Below, piece by piece: positions 8,813 to 17,585 of a stretch of DNA of 64,000 bases; within the stretch, counting starts at the first letter, position 1; every line of letters starts with the position of its first letter. The position numbers were made by a program, and so were the translations under genes. The stretch covers positions 3,100,001 through 3,164,000 of the forward strand of contig NZ_CP073315.1 in assembly GCF_018140925.1 (NCBI RefSeq). The letters run 5' to 3'. The stretch is from Psychrobacillus sp. INOP01. GTDB taxonomy: Bacteria > Bacillota > Bacilli > Bacillales_A > Planococcaceae. The notes beneath the pieces were generated by a model. The model ran no database searches. It saw only the letters and a program-made list of their open reading frames with translations, and had not been told where the DNA came from.

Positions 8813-10048
8813 ATGGGAGAAAATCTACTAGCAATAAATGGCGGCACTAAGGTGAAAACGACCGCTTTTGGCACAGGACAACGCTTTGGATTAGAAGAGG
8901 CAAAAGAATTATTAGAGGCCATTGAGCAAAATACATTATTCTATCACTTTGGCAATAAAGTAAAGCAGTTTTTACAGGATTTTAATGATCTTTATAAGGT
9001 TAAATATAGTGTTGCTACTTCGTCTGGGACTGCAGCACTACATGTCGCACTTGGAGCAGCTGGTGTTACGGTTGGAGATGAAGTTATTACAAGTCCTATT
9101 ACAGACCAAGGGACAGTGGTAGGAATTCTCTATCAAAATGCTATTCCAATTTTTGCTGATTTGGATCCCCATAGTTATACGTTAACTGCTAAATCAATCG
9201 AAGAAAAAATTACCGCTAAGACGAAGGCAATAATCGTTGTTCATCTAGCGGGTAATCCTTGCGATATGGATCCAATTATGGAACTTGCAAAAAAATATAA
9301 CCTTAAGGTTATAGAGGATTGTGCTCAAAGTTATTTAACGACTTACAAAGGACGACTAACGGGGACAATTGGGGATTACGGTTGTTTTAGTACAAATGAT
9401 TTTAAGCATATTTCTACTGGTGATGGAGGAATCGTGATCGTAAACTCAAGTGAAGAATCAGATTATTTTACTACTCATGCATTTGCAGATAAAAATTATC
9501 GAAGACAAGAAGAAGCAGTGGTGAAGGATTTAGAATACTTAGCGCCGAATTATCGTATGACAGAGCTACAGGGTGCCGTTGGGATTGCTCAGCTAAAAAA
9601 GCTTAACTGGATCTGTACAAGACGCAACGAGTTAGGGGAAAGATTAAGGCAAGGGCTCAGTACTATTAAAGGGATCAATCCGATGAAAATTACCGAAGAA
9701 GGCTGGTGTAGCTACTGGTTTTATATGCTCACCTTAAATTTGGAACAGTTTTCCTGTTCAAGAGAGGAATTATCGGAAGCTTTAGCAGCAGAAGGAATTC
9801 CAAACCAGCCTGGTTATATTCCGAAGGTGTTATATGCACAGCCACTATTTCAAAACAAACAGGCGTATATGAATAGCCATTATCCATTTGATCTTGGATC
9901 TTATGATTATTCTATAGGAAGCTGTCCGAACGCTGAGAATATTTTAGAAACGGCCATTCGATTAAATATAAATGAATTCTATACCGACCAAGATATAGAA
10001 GATATGATCGTCGCAATAGAAAAGGTTGCTTTCTATTATAGTAAATAA
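8813..10048 (+). CDS. DegT/DnrJ/EryC1/StrS-family PLP-dependent aminotransferase
   Basis: A 411-residue fold-type I enzyme. Motifs include ATSSGTAALHVAL for phosphate and cofactor contact, IEDCAQS with the aspartate that contacts the pyridine nitrogen, and NDFKHISTGDGG in which Lys198 should form the Schiff base with pyridoxal phosphate. Members transfer an amino group to or from keto sugars, usually in biosynthesis. Here the gene stands inside a catabolic operon, 15 bases after the deacetylase-like gene, so it may work in the degradative direction on an amino sugar or a keto intermediate. Length is normal for the family. The substrate is unknown. Confidence 0.85.
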   Translation: MGENLLAINGGTKVKTTAFGTGQRFGLEEAKELLEAIEQNTLFYHFGNKVKQFLQDFNDLYKVKYSVATSSGTAALHVALGAAGVTVGDEVITSPITDQGTVVGILYQNAIPIFADLDPHSYTLTAKSIEEKITAKTKAIIVVHLAGNPCDMDPIMELAKKYNLKVIEDCAQSYLTTYKGRLTGTIGDYGCFSTNDFKHISTGDGGIVIVNSSEESDYFTTHAFADKNYRRQEEAVVKDLEYLAPNYRMTELQGAVGIAQLKKLNWICTRRNELGERLRQGLSTIKGINPMKITEEGWCSYWFYMLTLNLEQFSCSREELSEALAAEGIPNQPGYIPKVLYAQPLFQNKQAYMNSHYPFDLGSYDYSIGSCPNAENILETAIRLNINEFYTDQDIEDMIVAIEKVAFYYSK

Positions 10049-10071
10049 ATTATTGTGGAAGGAGGGTCACA

Positions 10072-11889
10072 ATGCACAAAAATCTGTTTACAGACTATGG
10101 TATTCCCGTTTCAGCAGAGGAAGAAAGAACAGCTACAATATGTATGAATGCAGAAGGTGATTATCGGTTTGTTATTGCGGCCAAAGGGTTCGTTATTATT
10201 GTCAATCTTGAAAACGATTATATAAAACAAGTTTTCTTTCCCGAAAACAACGATGAATATCCGTATTCCTCGTTTAGCAGCAATGGATTATTTTATACTG
10301 GTGCTGCAAATATGTTCATGGTATTGGACCCTTTTTTAGAGCAATTTATTTATTATAAGGTGATTGAAAACGGGGAAGAAATTGTAGGTTTTAGCTTTTC
10401 GGAGGATATATCTGGAAATATCTATTTCACTTCGTATCCTCACTGTCATTTGCTTTTTTATTCGCCTCACTCAAAAGAGATTATGGACTATGGCAGTATG
10501 GACTTTACCGAAAAGTACCCGGGAAGTGTAGCGGTGGATCATACAGGGTGGGCGTATATAGGGATTGGAACGGAAAAGAAAAATATAGTTGCTTTTCATC
10601 TAGAAAAAGGTCTAAAGAAAGACCTTATAGCAGAACAACAAAGGGAAAAGGGAACTGGTTATATCTATTTAGGTGAAGATGGATTTGTATACGGCCATTT
10701 GGGAGCTTCTAGTTCTCCGCAATGGATGAAATTCTCTAATGGGGACTTCGAAACTATCGATGTAGAAAAACTATCGCCCTCATTTTATACTGGTACAGCA
10801 TTTCAAAGGATTCATCGGTATCAAGAGGGAAGATATCATATAGAGAGATACAGCCTGTCTGAAGGATTTATTGAACTTGTTCATAGAGAAACAGCAGAGA
10901 CAAAAAAAATACAATTTAGCTATGCATCGGATGGAGCGAAATTATCTACAATTTATCTTGGACCAGATGATCATATATATGGAACATCTATGCATCCGCT
11001 ACAATTTTTTCAATTTAATATTTCCACGAACAAGACGACTAATTTTGGCGGAGAGATTATTGAAAAAGGTGGCGGGGGTAATATTGCAGCCTATGCTTCC
11101 ACTGGAGATGTACTTATAGGAGCAGCATACGCAGGTGGAAAGCTATATGTATTTGATATGAAAAAGAAATTTAAAAAGAGTGAAAATCCCAAATTGGTGT
11201 TGCAGGAAGAAAGTATTCATAGGCCACGCTGCGCCATTGGTTTAAAGGATCATAAACATATTGTCTGGGGTGGATTTCCCGGATATGGAATGGTCGGTGG
11301 GTCTTTAGGTATCTACCGTATTGAATCAGAGGAAAACTATCTGCTGACACATGAAAAAGTAGTGGAAAACCAAAGTACGATTAGCCTTGGTGAATTGAGA
11401 TCTGGTGATATCGTTGGTGGAACGAGTATTGAAACACCGGGTGGAGCAGGATCACGAGAAAAAGAAGCTCACTTATATGTATTAGATTGGGAGACTCGGA
11501 GGGTAAAAAATAGTTTTGTTCCAATAGAAGGCGCACGTGAAATTGCTCAAATCTTTGTTGACGAATATGACCGTACACATTGTCTTACGGAACAAAGCAT
11601 TTACTTTGTATGCGACCCATCTACCGAACAAATACTTTTCCGGAAGGATTTATCCAGCTGGGGCCACATTGTTCGAAATGGTTTTGCTTATGATTTGCCA
11701 ACTAATACGCTCTATTGTCTCCTTAGTCATACATTGCTCAGTATGGAGATCCAGGTGAAACAGTGTGTAGAACCGAAAGTAGTTCATACCCTGCCGATGA
11801 GTGCTAGTAGTGGTGTTGTACATAAAAATAGTCGAATCTACTATGGTAGCGGAAGTCATTTATGCAGTATTCAAATTGGTGAAGATTAG
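10072..11889 (+). CDS. Cytoplasmic beta-propeller protein, paralogue of the secreted propeller
   Basis: A 605-residue protein without signal peptide or membrane helix. Blade-like repeats run through the whole length (GNIYFTSYP, GWAYIGIGT, DHIYGTSMH). Residues about 380-560 match the secreted protein at 3778 closely in order: RPRCAIGL against RPFAMLGV, GGSLGIY against GGAFTIY, an asparagine/aspartate-Q-S-x-(V/I)-S-L strand, a GGT-(S/T) turn with a glycine-rich loop, and KxA/EAxLYVLDWE against EAKLFVWD. It follows the aminotransferase by 23 bases with a GGAGGG ribosome binding site. Conservation of the same propeller inside and outside the cell suggests the same glycan chemistry in both places, possibly a lyase or epimerase. 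No function is established. Confidence 0.7.
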   Translation: MHKNLFTDYGIPVSAEEERTATICMNAEGDYRFVIAAKGFVIIVNLENDYIKQVFFPENNDEYPYSSFSSNGLFYTGAANMFMVLDPFLEQFIYYKVIENGEEIVGFSFSEDISGNIYFTSYPHCHLLFYSPHSKEIMDYGSMDFTEKYPGSVAVDHTGWAYIGIGTEKKNIVAFHLEKGLKKDLIAEQQREKGTGYIYLGEDGFVYGHLGASSSPQWMKFSNGDFETIDVEKLSPSFYTGTAFQRIHRYQEGRYHIERYSLSEGFIELVHRETAETKKIQFSYASDGAKLSTIYLGPDDHIYGTSMHPLQFFQFNISTNKTTNFGGEIIEKGGGGNIAAYASTGDVLIGAAYAGGKLYVFDMKKKFKKSENPKLVLQEESIHRPRCAIGLKDHKHIVWGGFPGYGMVGGSLGIYRIESEENYLLTHEKVVENQSTISLGELRSGDIVGGTSIETPGGAGSREKEAHLYVLDWETRRVKNSFVPIEGAREIAQIFVDEYDRTHCLTEQSIYFVCDPSTEQILFRKDLSSWGHIVRNGFAYDLPTNTLYCLLSHTLLSMEIQVKQCVEPKVVHTLPMSASSGVVHKNSRIYYGSGSHLCSIQIGED

Positions 11890-11899
11890 GGGGGAGACA

Positions 11900-12961
11900 A
11901 TGTATACATTAAAAGCTTTAGAGAAGGATGGAGCTCTACCTTTATTACATAATGTAAATAATATGGACGAATGGCATGAAAAAAGATCTACGATACGCCG
12001 GAATTGGTTAGATTGTATAGGTGACCTTCCTCCTCTAGTTAAACCGAGTATGAAGATTAACACGTGGGAAATCCATACCGATTATTACCTGATCAACATT
12101 TGCTATTCAACAGTTTACGAGGACTGGGTACCTGCAAACCTTTTAGTCCCAAAAGTACTTGTAGAAGAAAATTTAGAAACAGAAAGTGATGTACTTCATT
12201 TATTGTCCTCAGCCAAAAGTAAGCAGTTTCGGGCAGTAATTGCTCTCCATCCAACTAGCGAAAATGGAAAAGAAGACATAAGTACAACTGCAGGTAGGAA
12301 GAATAGACAATACGGACTGGAGCTTGTAAAACGAGGATTTGTGGTTTTAGCTCCAGATACCATAACCGCAGGCGAACGAGTATTACAGAACGAGGAGCCA
12401 TTTCAAACAGCAGCATTTTATAAAAGTCATCCAAAGTGGTCGGCGGTTGCTAAAATGATTGTGGATCATCAACAAGGGATAAGCTTATTGGAAGAACTAA
12501 ATATCGTAGATAAAACTAAAATCGGTGCCATTGGGCATTCGTTAGGTGGTTATAATAGCTTCTTTCTAGCGGGGGTCGACAGTAGAGTTAAGGCTGTTGT
12601 TTGTAGCTGTGGGTTCTCACTTTTCGCACAAGACCCAGAGAAGCATCGCTGGGGTAGGAGAGAGTGGTTCAGCCATATCCCTAAAATTAGTGATTATATT
12701 AATGACGGGATCGTACCGTTTGAGTTCACCGAAATAGCTGCACTAGTTGCTCCAACCCCCTTGTTTCTATGGATGGGGCAAAATGATCGTATATTTCCTC
12801 GTTGGGAACCTGCAGCAAAAGGATTAGTTGAACTTAACTCCTTATATGAATGGATGGAAGAAGGGGAACGATTTACATCGTTGCTAGGGAACGCTGGACA
12901 TGATTTTCCTCCTGAAATTCGCCAAATCGCCTACGCTTTTCTAGATAAATGGTTGAGTTAA
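11900..12961 (+). CDS. Alpha/beta-hydrolase, dienelactone hydrolase / acetyl esterase-like
   Basis: A 353-residue alpha/beta-hydrolase. The nucleophile is Ser214 in GHSLGG; the likely acid is Asp296 in GQNDRIF and the base His334 in AGHDFP, which completes a catalytic triad in the right order. The long insertion-free N-terminal cap and the position in a glycan operon suggest an esterase that strips acyl groups from imported oligosaccharides, as seen for Abhydrolase_7/AXE1 relatives. An ATG at 11900 with the ribosome binding site AGGGGGGAG is preferred; the frame remains open further upstream, but that part overlaps the propeller gene and lacks a site. Substrate not determined. Confidence 0.75.
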   Translation: MYTLKALEKDGALPLLHNVNNMDEWHEKRSTIRRNWLDCIGDLPPLVKPSMKINTWEIHTDYYLINICYSTVYEDWVPANLLVPKVLVEENLETESDVLHLLSSAKSKQFRAVIALHPTSENGKEDISTTAGRKNRQYGLELVKRGFVVLAPDTITAGERVLQNEEPFQTAAFYKSHPKWSAVAKMIVDHQQGISLLEELNIVDKTKIGAIGHSLGGYNSFFLAGVDSRVKAVVCSCGFSLFAQDPEKHRWGRREWFSHIPKISDYINDGIVPFEFTEIAALVAPTPLFLWMGQNDRIFPRWEPAAKGLVELNSLYEWMEEGERFTSLLGNAGHDFPPEIRQIAYAFLDKWLS

Positions 12962-13040
12962 AATAGTCCTTCAAGTTTTCATTGCAAAATATGCTATTCT
13001 AATTAAAAGTAGGGCAATCATTAGTAGGGAGTTGTGGGAA

Positions 13041-14471
13041 TTGCTAAAAAGAAAAAGTGTTTTTGAAAATCGCTACAATAAGTTTATGCATGAATTAAAA
13101 GATGAAATTATCTCAGGAAAGATTAAGCCAGGTGAATTCATACTTCCCGAAAATACATTAAGTAAAGTGTATGAATTAAGTAGAGTTTCCATAAGAAAGG
13201 CATTGGCAGAGCTTGTTGAGGAAGGCTTAATCGAGAAAATTCCTGGAAAAGGAAATAGAGTAACAATTCCAAACGATACGCAAAAACAGACGATTACTCT
13301 AGGTTGGTTTTCTAATTCATATGAGATAGAAATTATACGGAAAATCATCAAACGTTTCGAACAGCTAAACCCGTTTACAAAAGTAAATCTTCAAATACTA
13401 CCTAATAGTCAGTATATATACAATCTGACACAGTCTTTAAAGCATGATAACGGACCTGATGTATTTATCGTATCTGACTATCACTTTCGGGAACTAATGG
13501 AATCGAATTCTTTAGATATGCTAGATCCTTTCTTACCGGTGCATATTGACGCAGAAAAGGATAGCTATAAACAAGTGTTTGATATGTTCACATATAACCA
13601 GACAGTTCCTGTAACACCATTTGTATTTTCACCAGTGATGATCTGCTACAATCGACGGATGTTTGAAGAGGCAGGAATCTCAAAGGACTTCAAAATGGAA
13701 AACTGGGATGATTTGTTAGAGTTATCTACCCGTACAACGAAGGGATTGGATAGCGACAGTATGATTAACGAATACGGCTTTTGTTTTTCATCTTCCACAA
13801 ATCGCTGGCCAGTATTTCTTTTACAGAACAAAGGTACATTCATGGCAGATGACCGCTCTAAATCAGTTATGAATAGAAAAGAGAATATTGAAGCGCTGAA
13901 TTACTGTGGTGATTTAATGTATAAGCATCAAGTTTCGCCCATATTCTCCCACGGGAGCAATGAGTTAGCTGAAAATCTCTTTATGCGAGAAGGGGCAGCA
14001 ATGATTTTGACGACCTATTATTTTATGAATGAATTTAGAGATCATAAGATCAAATGGGACGTTCTACCACCTCCTCAAAATGATGCGTCAGGAACACTTC
14101 TTTTAGGCGGAGCTCTAGGAATTAGTGCGAACAGCAAAATAAAAGAGGCAGCACAAGCACTTGTAAGTTTTATGGTAAGTACAGAAGCGCAAACATTGCT
14201 TAAGCAAAATGGATGTACGATTCCGATGCTCCGCATAGTTGCAGAGGATAATAATCTTCTACAGCCTGGCGTTCATCCAGAACAATATAATGCTTTTAAA
14301 GAAGTAATGGGATCCTCCAAGACGATAAGAGATCTTCATTTGACTGTAGAAGAGTTTGAATTGATTGAACGAGAAATGCAATTTTTCTGGGCCAATATGG
14401 AAAAAGCAGAGGATACTTGTAAACGAATTGAAGAGCTTCTAAATTTAAAACAAGCAACGCATAACGTTTAA
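13041..14471 (+). CDS. GntR-family regulator fused to a cytoplasmic solute-binding domain
   Basis: About 476 residues. Residues about 10-77 are a GntR winged helix-turn-helix (LSKVYELSRVSIRKALAEL is the recognition part, followed by the GKGNRV wing). Residues about 82-470 are a complete ABC extracellular solute-binding (SBP_bac_1/8) domain with the usual IKRFEQLNPFTKV start, GPDVFIVSDYHF strand and hinge segments. There is no signal peptide, so the binding domain acts as an intracellular ligand sensor. It probably represses the three TACATGTA-controlled units of this locus until oligosaccharide is present. The TTG at 13041 lies about nine bases from GTAGGGAG and is preferred; an in-frame TTG at 13032 is too close to that site. 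A 70-base gap separates it from the esterase gene. Confidence 0.85.
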   Translation: MLKRKSVFENRYNKFMHELKDEIISGKIKPGEFILPENTLSKVYELSRVSIRKALAELVEEGLIEKIPGKGNRVTIPNDTQKQTITLGWFSNSYEIEIIRKIIKRFEQLNPFTKVNLQILPNSQYIYNLTQSLKHDNGPDVFIVSDYHFRELMESNSLDMLDPFLPVHIDAEKDSYKQVFDMFTYNQTVPVTPFVFSPVMICYNRRMFEEAGISKDFKMENWDDLLELSTRTTKGLDSDSMINEYGFCFSSSTNRWPVFLLQNKGTFMADDRSKSVMNRKENIEALNYCGDLMYKHQVSPIFSHGSNELAENLFMREGAAMILTTYYFMNEFRDHKIKWDVLPPPQNDASGTLLLGGALGISANSKIKEAAQALVSFMVSTEAQTLLKQNGCTIPMLRIVAEDNNLLQPGVHPEQYNAFKEVMGSSKTIRDLHLTVEEFELIEREMQFFWANMEKAEDTCKRIEELLNLKQATHNV

Positions 14472-14494
14472 ACCGTTATCTAAGGGGTGTACTT

Positions 14495-16768
14495 GTGATG
14501 AAATTTGCTCAACATCTTAAGCAATTAAAACCAAATCCTCGAATTTTATATAATGACGAGGAACTAAAAGAAATGAAAGCAAGACTAGCAAATAACAAAC
14601 TCGAAATTGGGATTGATTTTAACAATGTGTGGGATAAAACGCTTGAACTAGCAGAGTCATATGTCGATGAAAAAGAGTTTACAGTCCTCTACCCAAGCTG
14701 CTCTGTTCAACTGAATATTACTTTGCCATTAATACAATTGGAGCCTGTTGGAGATCCACCAGGATATATAGATTATCCTTTTTGGACGATGTATTCTCGA
14801 GCTGTTGAGGAGCGTATCAGGATTTTAGCATTTGCCTATGGAGTGACGAATGAAAAAAGGTTTGCTGGAAAAGTAAAAGAGTATCTCATTGCTCTATCCT
14901 CGTTTACAAGATGGTTTGAATTTCCGCAAAGAGGTGCGGAAGGGAATTTAAGTAATGCTCATTTCACCATAGGTGCAGCAATTGGATATGATGCAATTTT
15001 GCATACTTTATCCAACTCGGAGAAAAATACGATTAAACATGCAATTTTGACAAAAGGACTACTGCCTTTCCGTATTGATTTCGACAATCATGATAGCCAT
15101 AATATTATAGCATCGAAGCAAGTAGCGATGCTTATCGGATCACTCGCTATTTTTGATAGTGATTGTAAGGAAGAAGTTGAGCCATTCATCCTCAATTCCT
15201 GTACTTATATAAGCAATTATTTAAATAGTAGGATGAAGGATCCGGACATTGAGGGGCTATTGTATTTAAATGTCGCTGCAAGGCATATTTTAATGGCGGT
15301 CGATACGTATCATCGTTCGACAGGAGATGACGAATTTCTCCAGCATCCATACTTTAATTTTCTTCCTGATCTTTTCATGTATTCCTTAGGAACAGGTGGA
15401 AAGATGAGCTTTGTAAACTTTTCGGATTCATTTTACAGCTTGGATATTTCCTATCTTATGGGAATACTTGCATCGAAAAACCAGAACCGTATTGCTAGCT
15501 GGTATGTGCATAAATTCTCGGAAAGTCATCTGGAAACATTGCTTCATGCGAGCAATCTGCCCGAGCCCCTAGAACCTGATAAATACTATGAAAATAAATG
15601 CTCTAATATATTTTCTTCGATAGGCTGGGCTTCACTTAGAAGTGGTTGGAAGGATCATGACCATATATTAGCATTCAATTCAAGCAGGTCAGCGAAGAAT
15701 CATAATCATTTTGATCAAAACAATTTTATATTACATGTTGCTGGAGAATGGCTAATAACCAATCCAGGTTACCAGGATTATGTGGAAGGTCCAAGGAGAG
15801 ATTTTACGATTGGGACAATTGGACATAATAGTATGCTTGTAAATGGCAATGGACAATCTCAATTAGGTAAAAGTAAATTTATAGATTGGTATACTTCTGA
15901 TAATTATTCTTTTGTAAGTGGAGAAGCGGCTGGTGCCTACGACAAAAGTATTTCACAATGGGAACGAAAAATAGTACATATCGATAATAGCTATTATCTT
16001 ATTATAGATAAGGTAATTAAAGACGATCCGGATAGTGTTCTCAGCTTTCTTTTCCATACGACTGCACAAATATATGCAGGGGAGAAAATCCTACTGCCAA
16101 AGATGACAACAGAAAAAACACATATTAGGTTCGATGGAGACAAAGCTTCCGTTTCCCTTTACAATTGTTATCCTAAAAATACAAAGAAAAGAGTAGAACA
16201 GCATAAGGGAGCAGAAGAATATGGATCTTATCTACAGGTAGTGCCTCTTGATAAGGAGCAGCAGCAATATATGATAACTTTGCTTGTTCCTGAAGTTTCA
16301 AAAAACGATTTTGCTTATTCAGTAAGTAGAGATGGACCCCTTTTTCAAATGGAGGTTAGTCGACAAGGCACTACAGATCATATTCTTGTAAATGAGGAAA
16401 GAAAGTCTGTGTGGCAAAAAAACTCTAATGGTGAAATTGGTTTTCAAGGAGAACAGGGTTGGATTTCATTTCAGAACGATGGTAATAAGCTAAGTAAGTT
16501 AACTGTCGTGAATGGTAGCTGTCTGAAGGTACAAGATGATACGATTTTTCAATCGTCTGAAGATATGAATATCTCTGCTCACATTAATAAAACAGGCGCA
16601 AAAATACAGATGGAGCTATTAACAACTACTCAGCTTTGGTTAAAAACCCCGCAGCCTACAAGCCTATTAGTAAATAATGAGGAGCATTTAGTAAGCTATC
16701 AAATGGAACAGGAAATGCTGATATTGCAGCTAAAGCCTGGGAAATATGAAATCGAACTATACATTTAA
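14495..16768 (+). CDS. Heparinase II/III family polysaccharide lyase-like protein
   Basis: A 757-residue protein with the usual plan of this family. There is an N-terminal alpha/alpha toroid (about 1-340) including PQRGAEGNLSNAHF and an HDSHN helix, then the Heparinase_II_III beta-sandwich domain from about 375, opening with the NHNHFDQNN motif (His403, His405, Asp407) that normally contains active-site and metal residues. Related enzymes cleave uronic-acid polysaccharides by beta-elimination (PL12, PL15, PL17, PL21). No signal peptide is seen, so it should act in the cytoplasm on imported oligosaccharides. Start is GTG 14495 or ATG 14498, both behind AAGGGG. The exact substrate (heparin-like, alginate-like or other uronan) cannot be chosen. 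Confidence 0.85.
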   Translation: MMKFAQHLKQLKPNPRILYNDEELKEMKARLANNKLEIGIDFNNVWDKTLELAESYVDEKEFTVLYPSCSVQLNITLPLIQLEPVGDPPGYIDYPFWTMYSRAVEERIRILAFAYGVTNEKRFAGKVKEYLIALSSFTRWFEFPQRGAEGNLSNAHFTIGAAIGYDAILHTLSNSEKNTIKHAILTKGLLPFRIDFDNHDSHNIIASKQVAMLIGSLAIFDSDCKEEVEPFILNSCTYISNYLNSRMKDPDIEGLLYLNVAARHILMAVDTYHRSTGDDEFLQHPYFNFLPDLFMYSLGTGGKMSFVNFSDSFYSLDISYLMGILASKNQNRIASWYVHKFSESHLETLLHASNLPEPLEPDKYYENKCSNIFSSIGWASLRSGWKDHDHILAFNSSRSAKNHNHFDQNNFILHVAGEWLITNPGYQDYVEGPRRDFTIGTIGHNSMLVNGNGQSQLGKSKFIDWYTSDNYSFVSGEAAGAYDKSISQWERKIVHIDNSYYLIIDKVIKDDPDSVLSFLFHTTAQIYAGEKILLPKMTTEKTHIRFDGDKASVSLYNCYPKNTKKRVEQHKGAEEYGSYLQVVPLDKEQQQYMITLLVPEVSKNDFAYSVSRDGPLFQMEVSRQGTTDHILVNEERKSVWQKNSNGEIGFQGEQGWISFQNDGNKLSKLTVVNGSCLKVQDDTIFQSSEDMNISAHINKTGAKIQMELLTTTQLWLKTPQPTSLLVNNEEHLVSYQMEQEMLILQLKPGKYEIELYI

Positions 16769-16837
16769 AATTGTATAGATTTACACTTAATTGACTGAAT
16801 TTTCAATGAAAATTTGTATTTAAAAGAGGTGGTTTAC

Positions 16838-17485
16838 ATGGAACTTACCGGCTGGAGAGGTTCTTTATATCATTATATGGATTGGGCTATGAAGCTTGCG
16901 TATTTAAATATTCTTTGGTTAGCAGGGATAATTATTGGTGTTGGAATTGCAGGTTTTTTCCCGTCAACCGTTGCAATGTTCTCTGTGCTCAGAAAGTGGA
17001 CGCAAGAGGATGAAGAGGAACTAAAGGTATTCGCTCATTTTAAAAGTGAATATAAAAAGGAATTCCTAAAGTCCAACAAATATGGCTACTCATGGGTAGT
17101 GCTTGGGATAATAATATACGTGGATCTGCAGTTTTTCCGTGGAATACCTACTATTTGGGCATTAATCGTTTCTTTATTCTTTTTTATACTCGGTGCTATT
17201 TTTATAGTTGCTTTGCTTTATGCATTCCCGGTTTACGTTCAGTATAAATTGACTTTAAAGCAATACTTTAGAAACTGTTTACTCATTGTTCTATCCAATC
17301 CATTGTTTTCTGTGTTAATGGTTTTAGGATTTTATTTCCCATACTATCTGATGATTAAAATTCCAGGGTTACTTCCATTTTTTGGCGGAAGCCTTATAAG
17401 TCTAGTGTTAATGATTATTTCTAACAAAATGTTTACGAGTCTAGAGAAAAATAACAAGACAGGTACGGAAGAAAAAGGAATATAA
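16838..17485 (+). CDS. YesL-family (DUF624) membrane protein
   Basis: A 215-residue protein with five or six hydrophobic segments and the DUF624 signature near the start: WAMKLAYLNILWLAGIIIGV, then GFFPSTVAMFSVLRKW. These proteins are found beside Lpl/Yes-type oligosaccharide importers in Bacillales (for example yesL in the rhamnogalacturonan locus of Bacillus subtilis). Their function is unknown, though a role with the importer is generally assumed. It ends the lyase operon and stands 100 bases before the importer genes. The ATG at 16838 has a five-base-spaced AGAGGTGG site and is preferred over an upstream in-frame start. Confidence 0.85.
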   Translation: MELTGWRGSLYHYMDWAMKLAYLNILWLAGIIIGVGIAGFFPSTVAMFSVLRKWTQEDEEELKVFAHFKSEYKKEFLKSNKYGYSWVVLGIIIYVDLQFFRGIPTIWALIVSLFFFILGAIFIVALLYAFPVYVQYKLTLKQYFRNCLLIVLSNPLFSVLMVLGFYFPYYLMIKIPGLLPFFGGSLISLVLMIISNKMFTSLEKNNKTGTEEKGI

Positions 17486-17530
17486 TTTCAAAAAAATATT
17501 GAATTATTGTAAAATTTAAATTATTATAAA

Positions 17531-17549
17531 TACATGTAATATACATGTA
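17531..17549 (+). promoter_or_regulatory. Tandem TACATGTA operator, copy 3
   Basis: TACATGTA at 17531-17538 and 17542-17549, 11 bases start to start, about 20 bases before the AAGGGGAGA ribosome binding site of the importer permease gene. It makes the importer part of the same inferred regulon as the lyase operon and the secreted propeller. AT-rich candidate promoter boxes just upstream are ambiguous. Confidence 0.75.
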
Positions 17550-17585
17550 TTGAAAAGAGTTTAATAGAGAAAGGGGAGATTAGTT

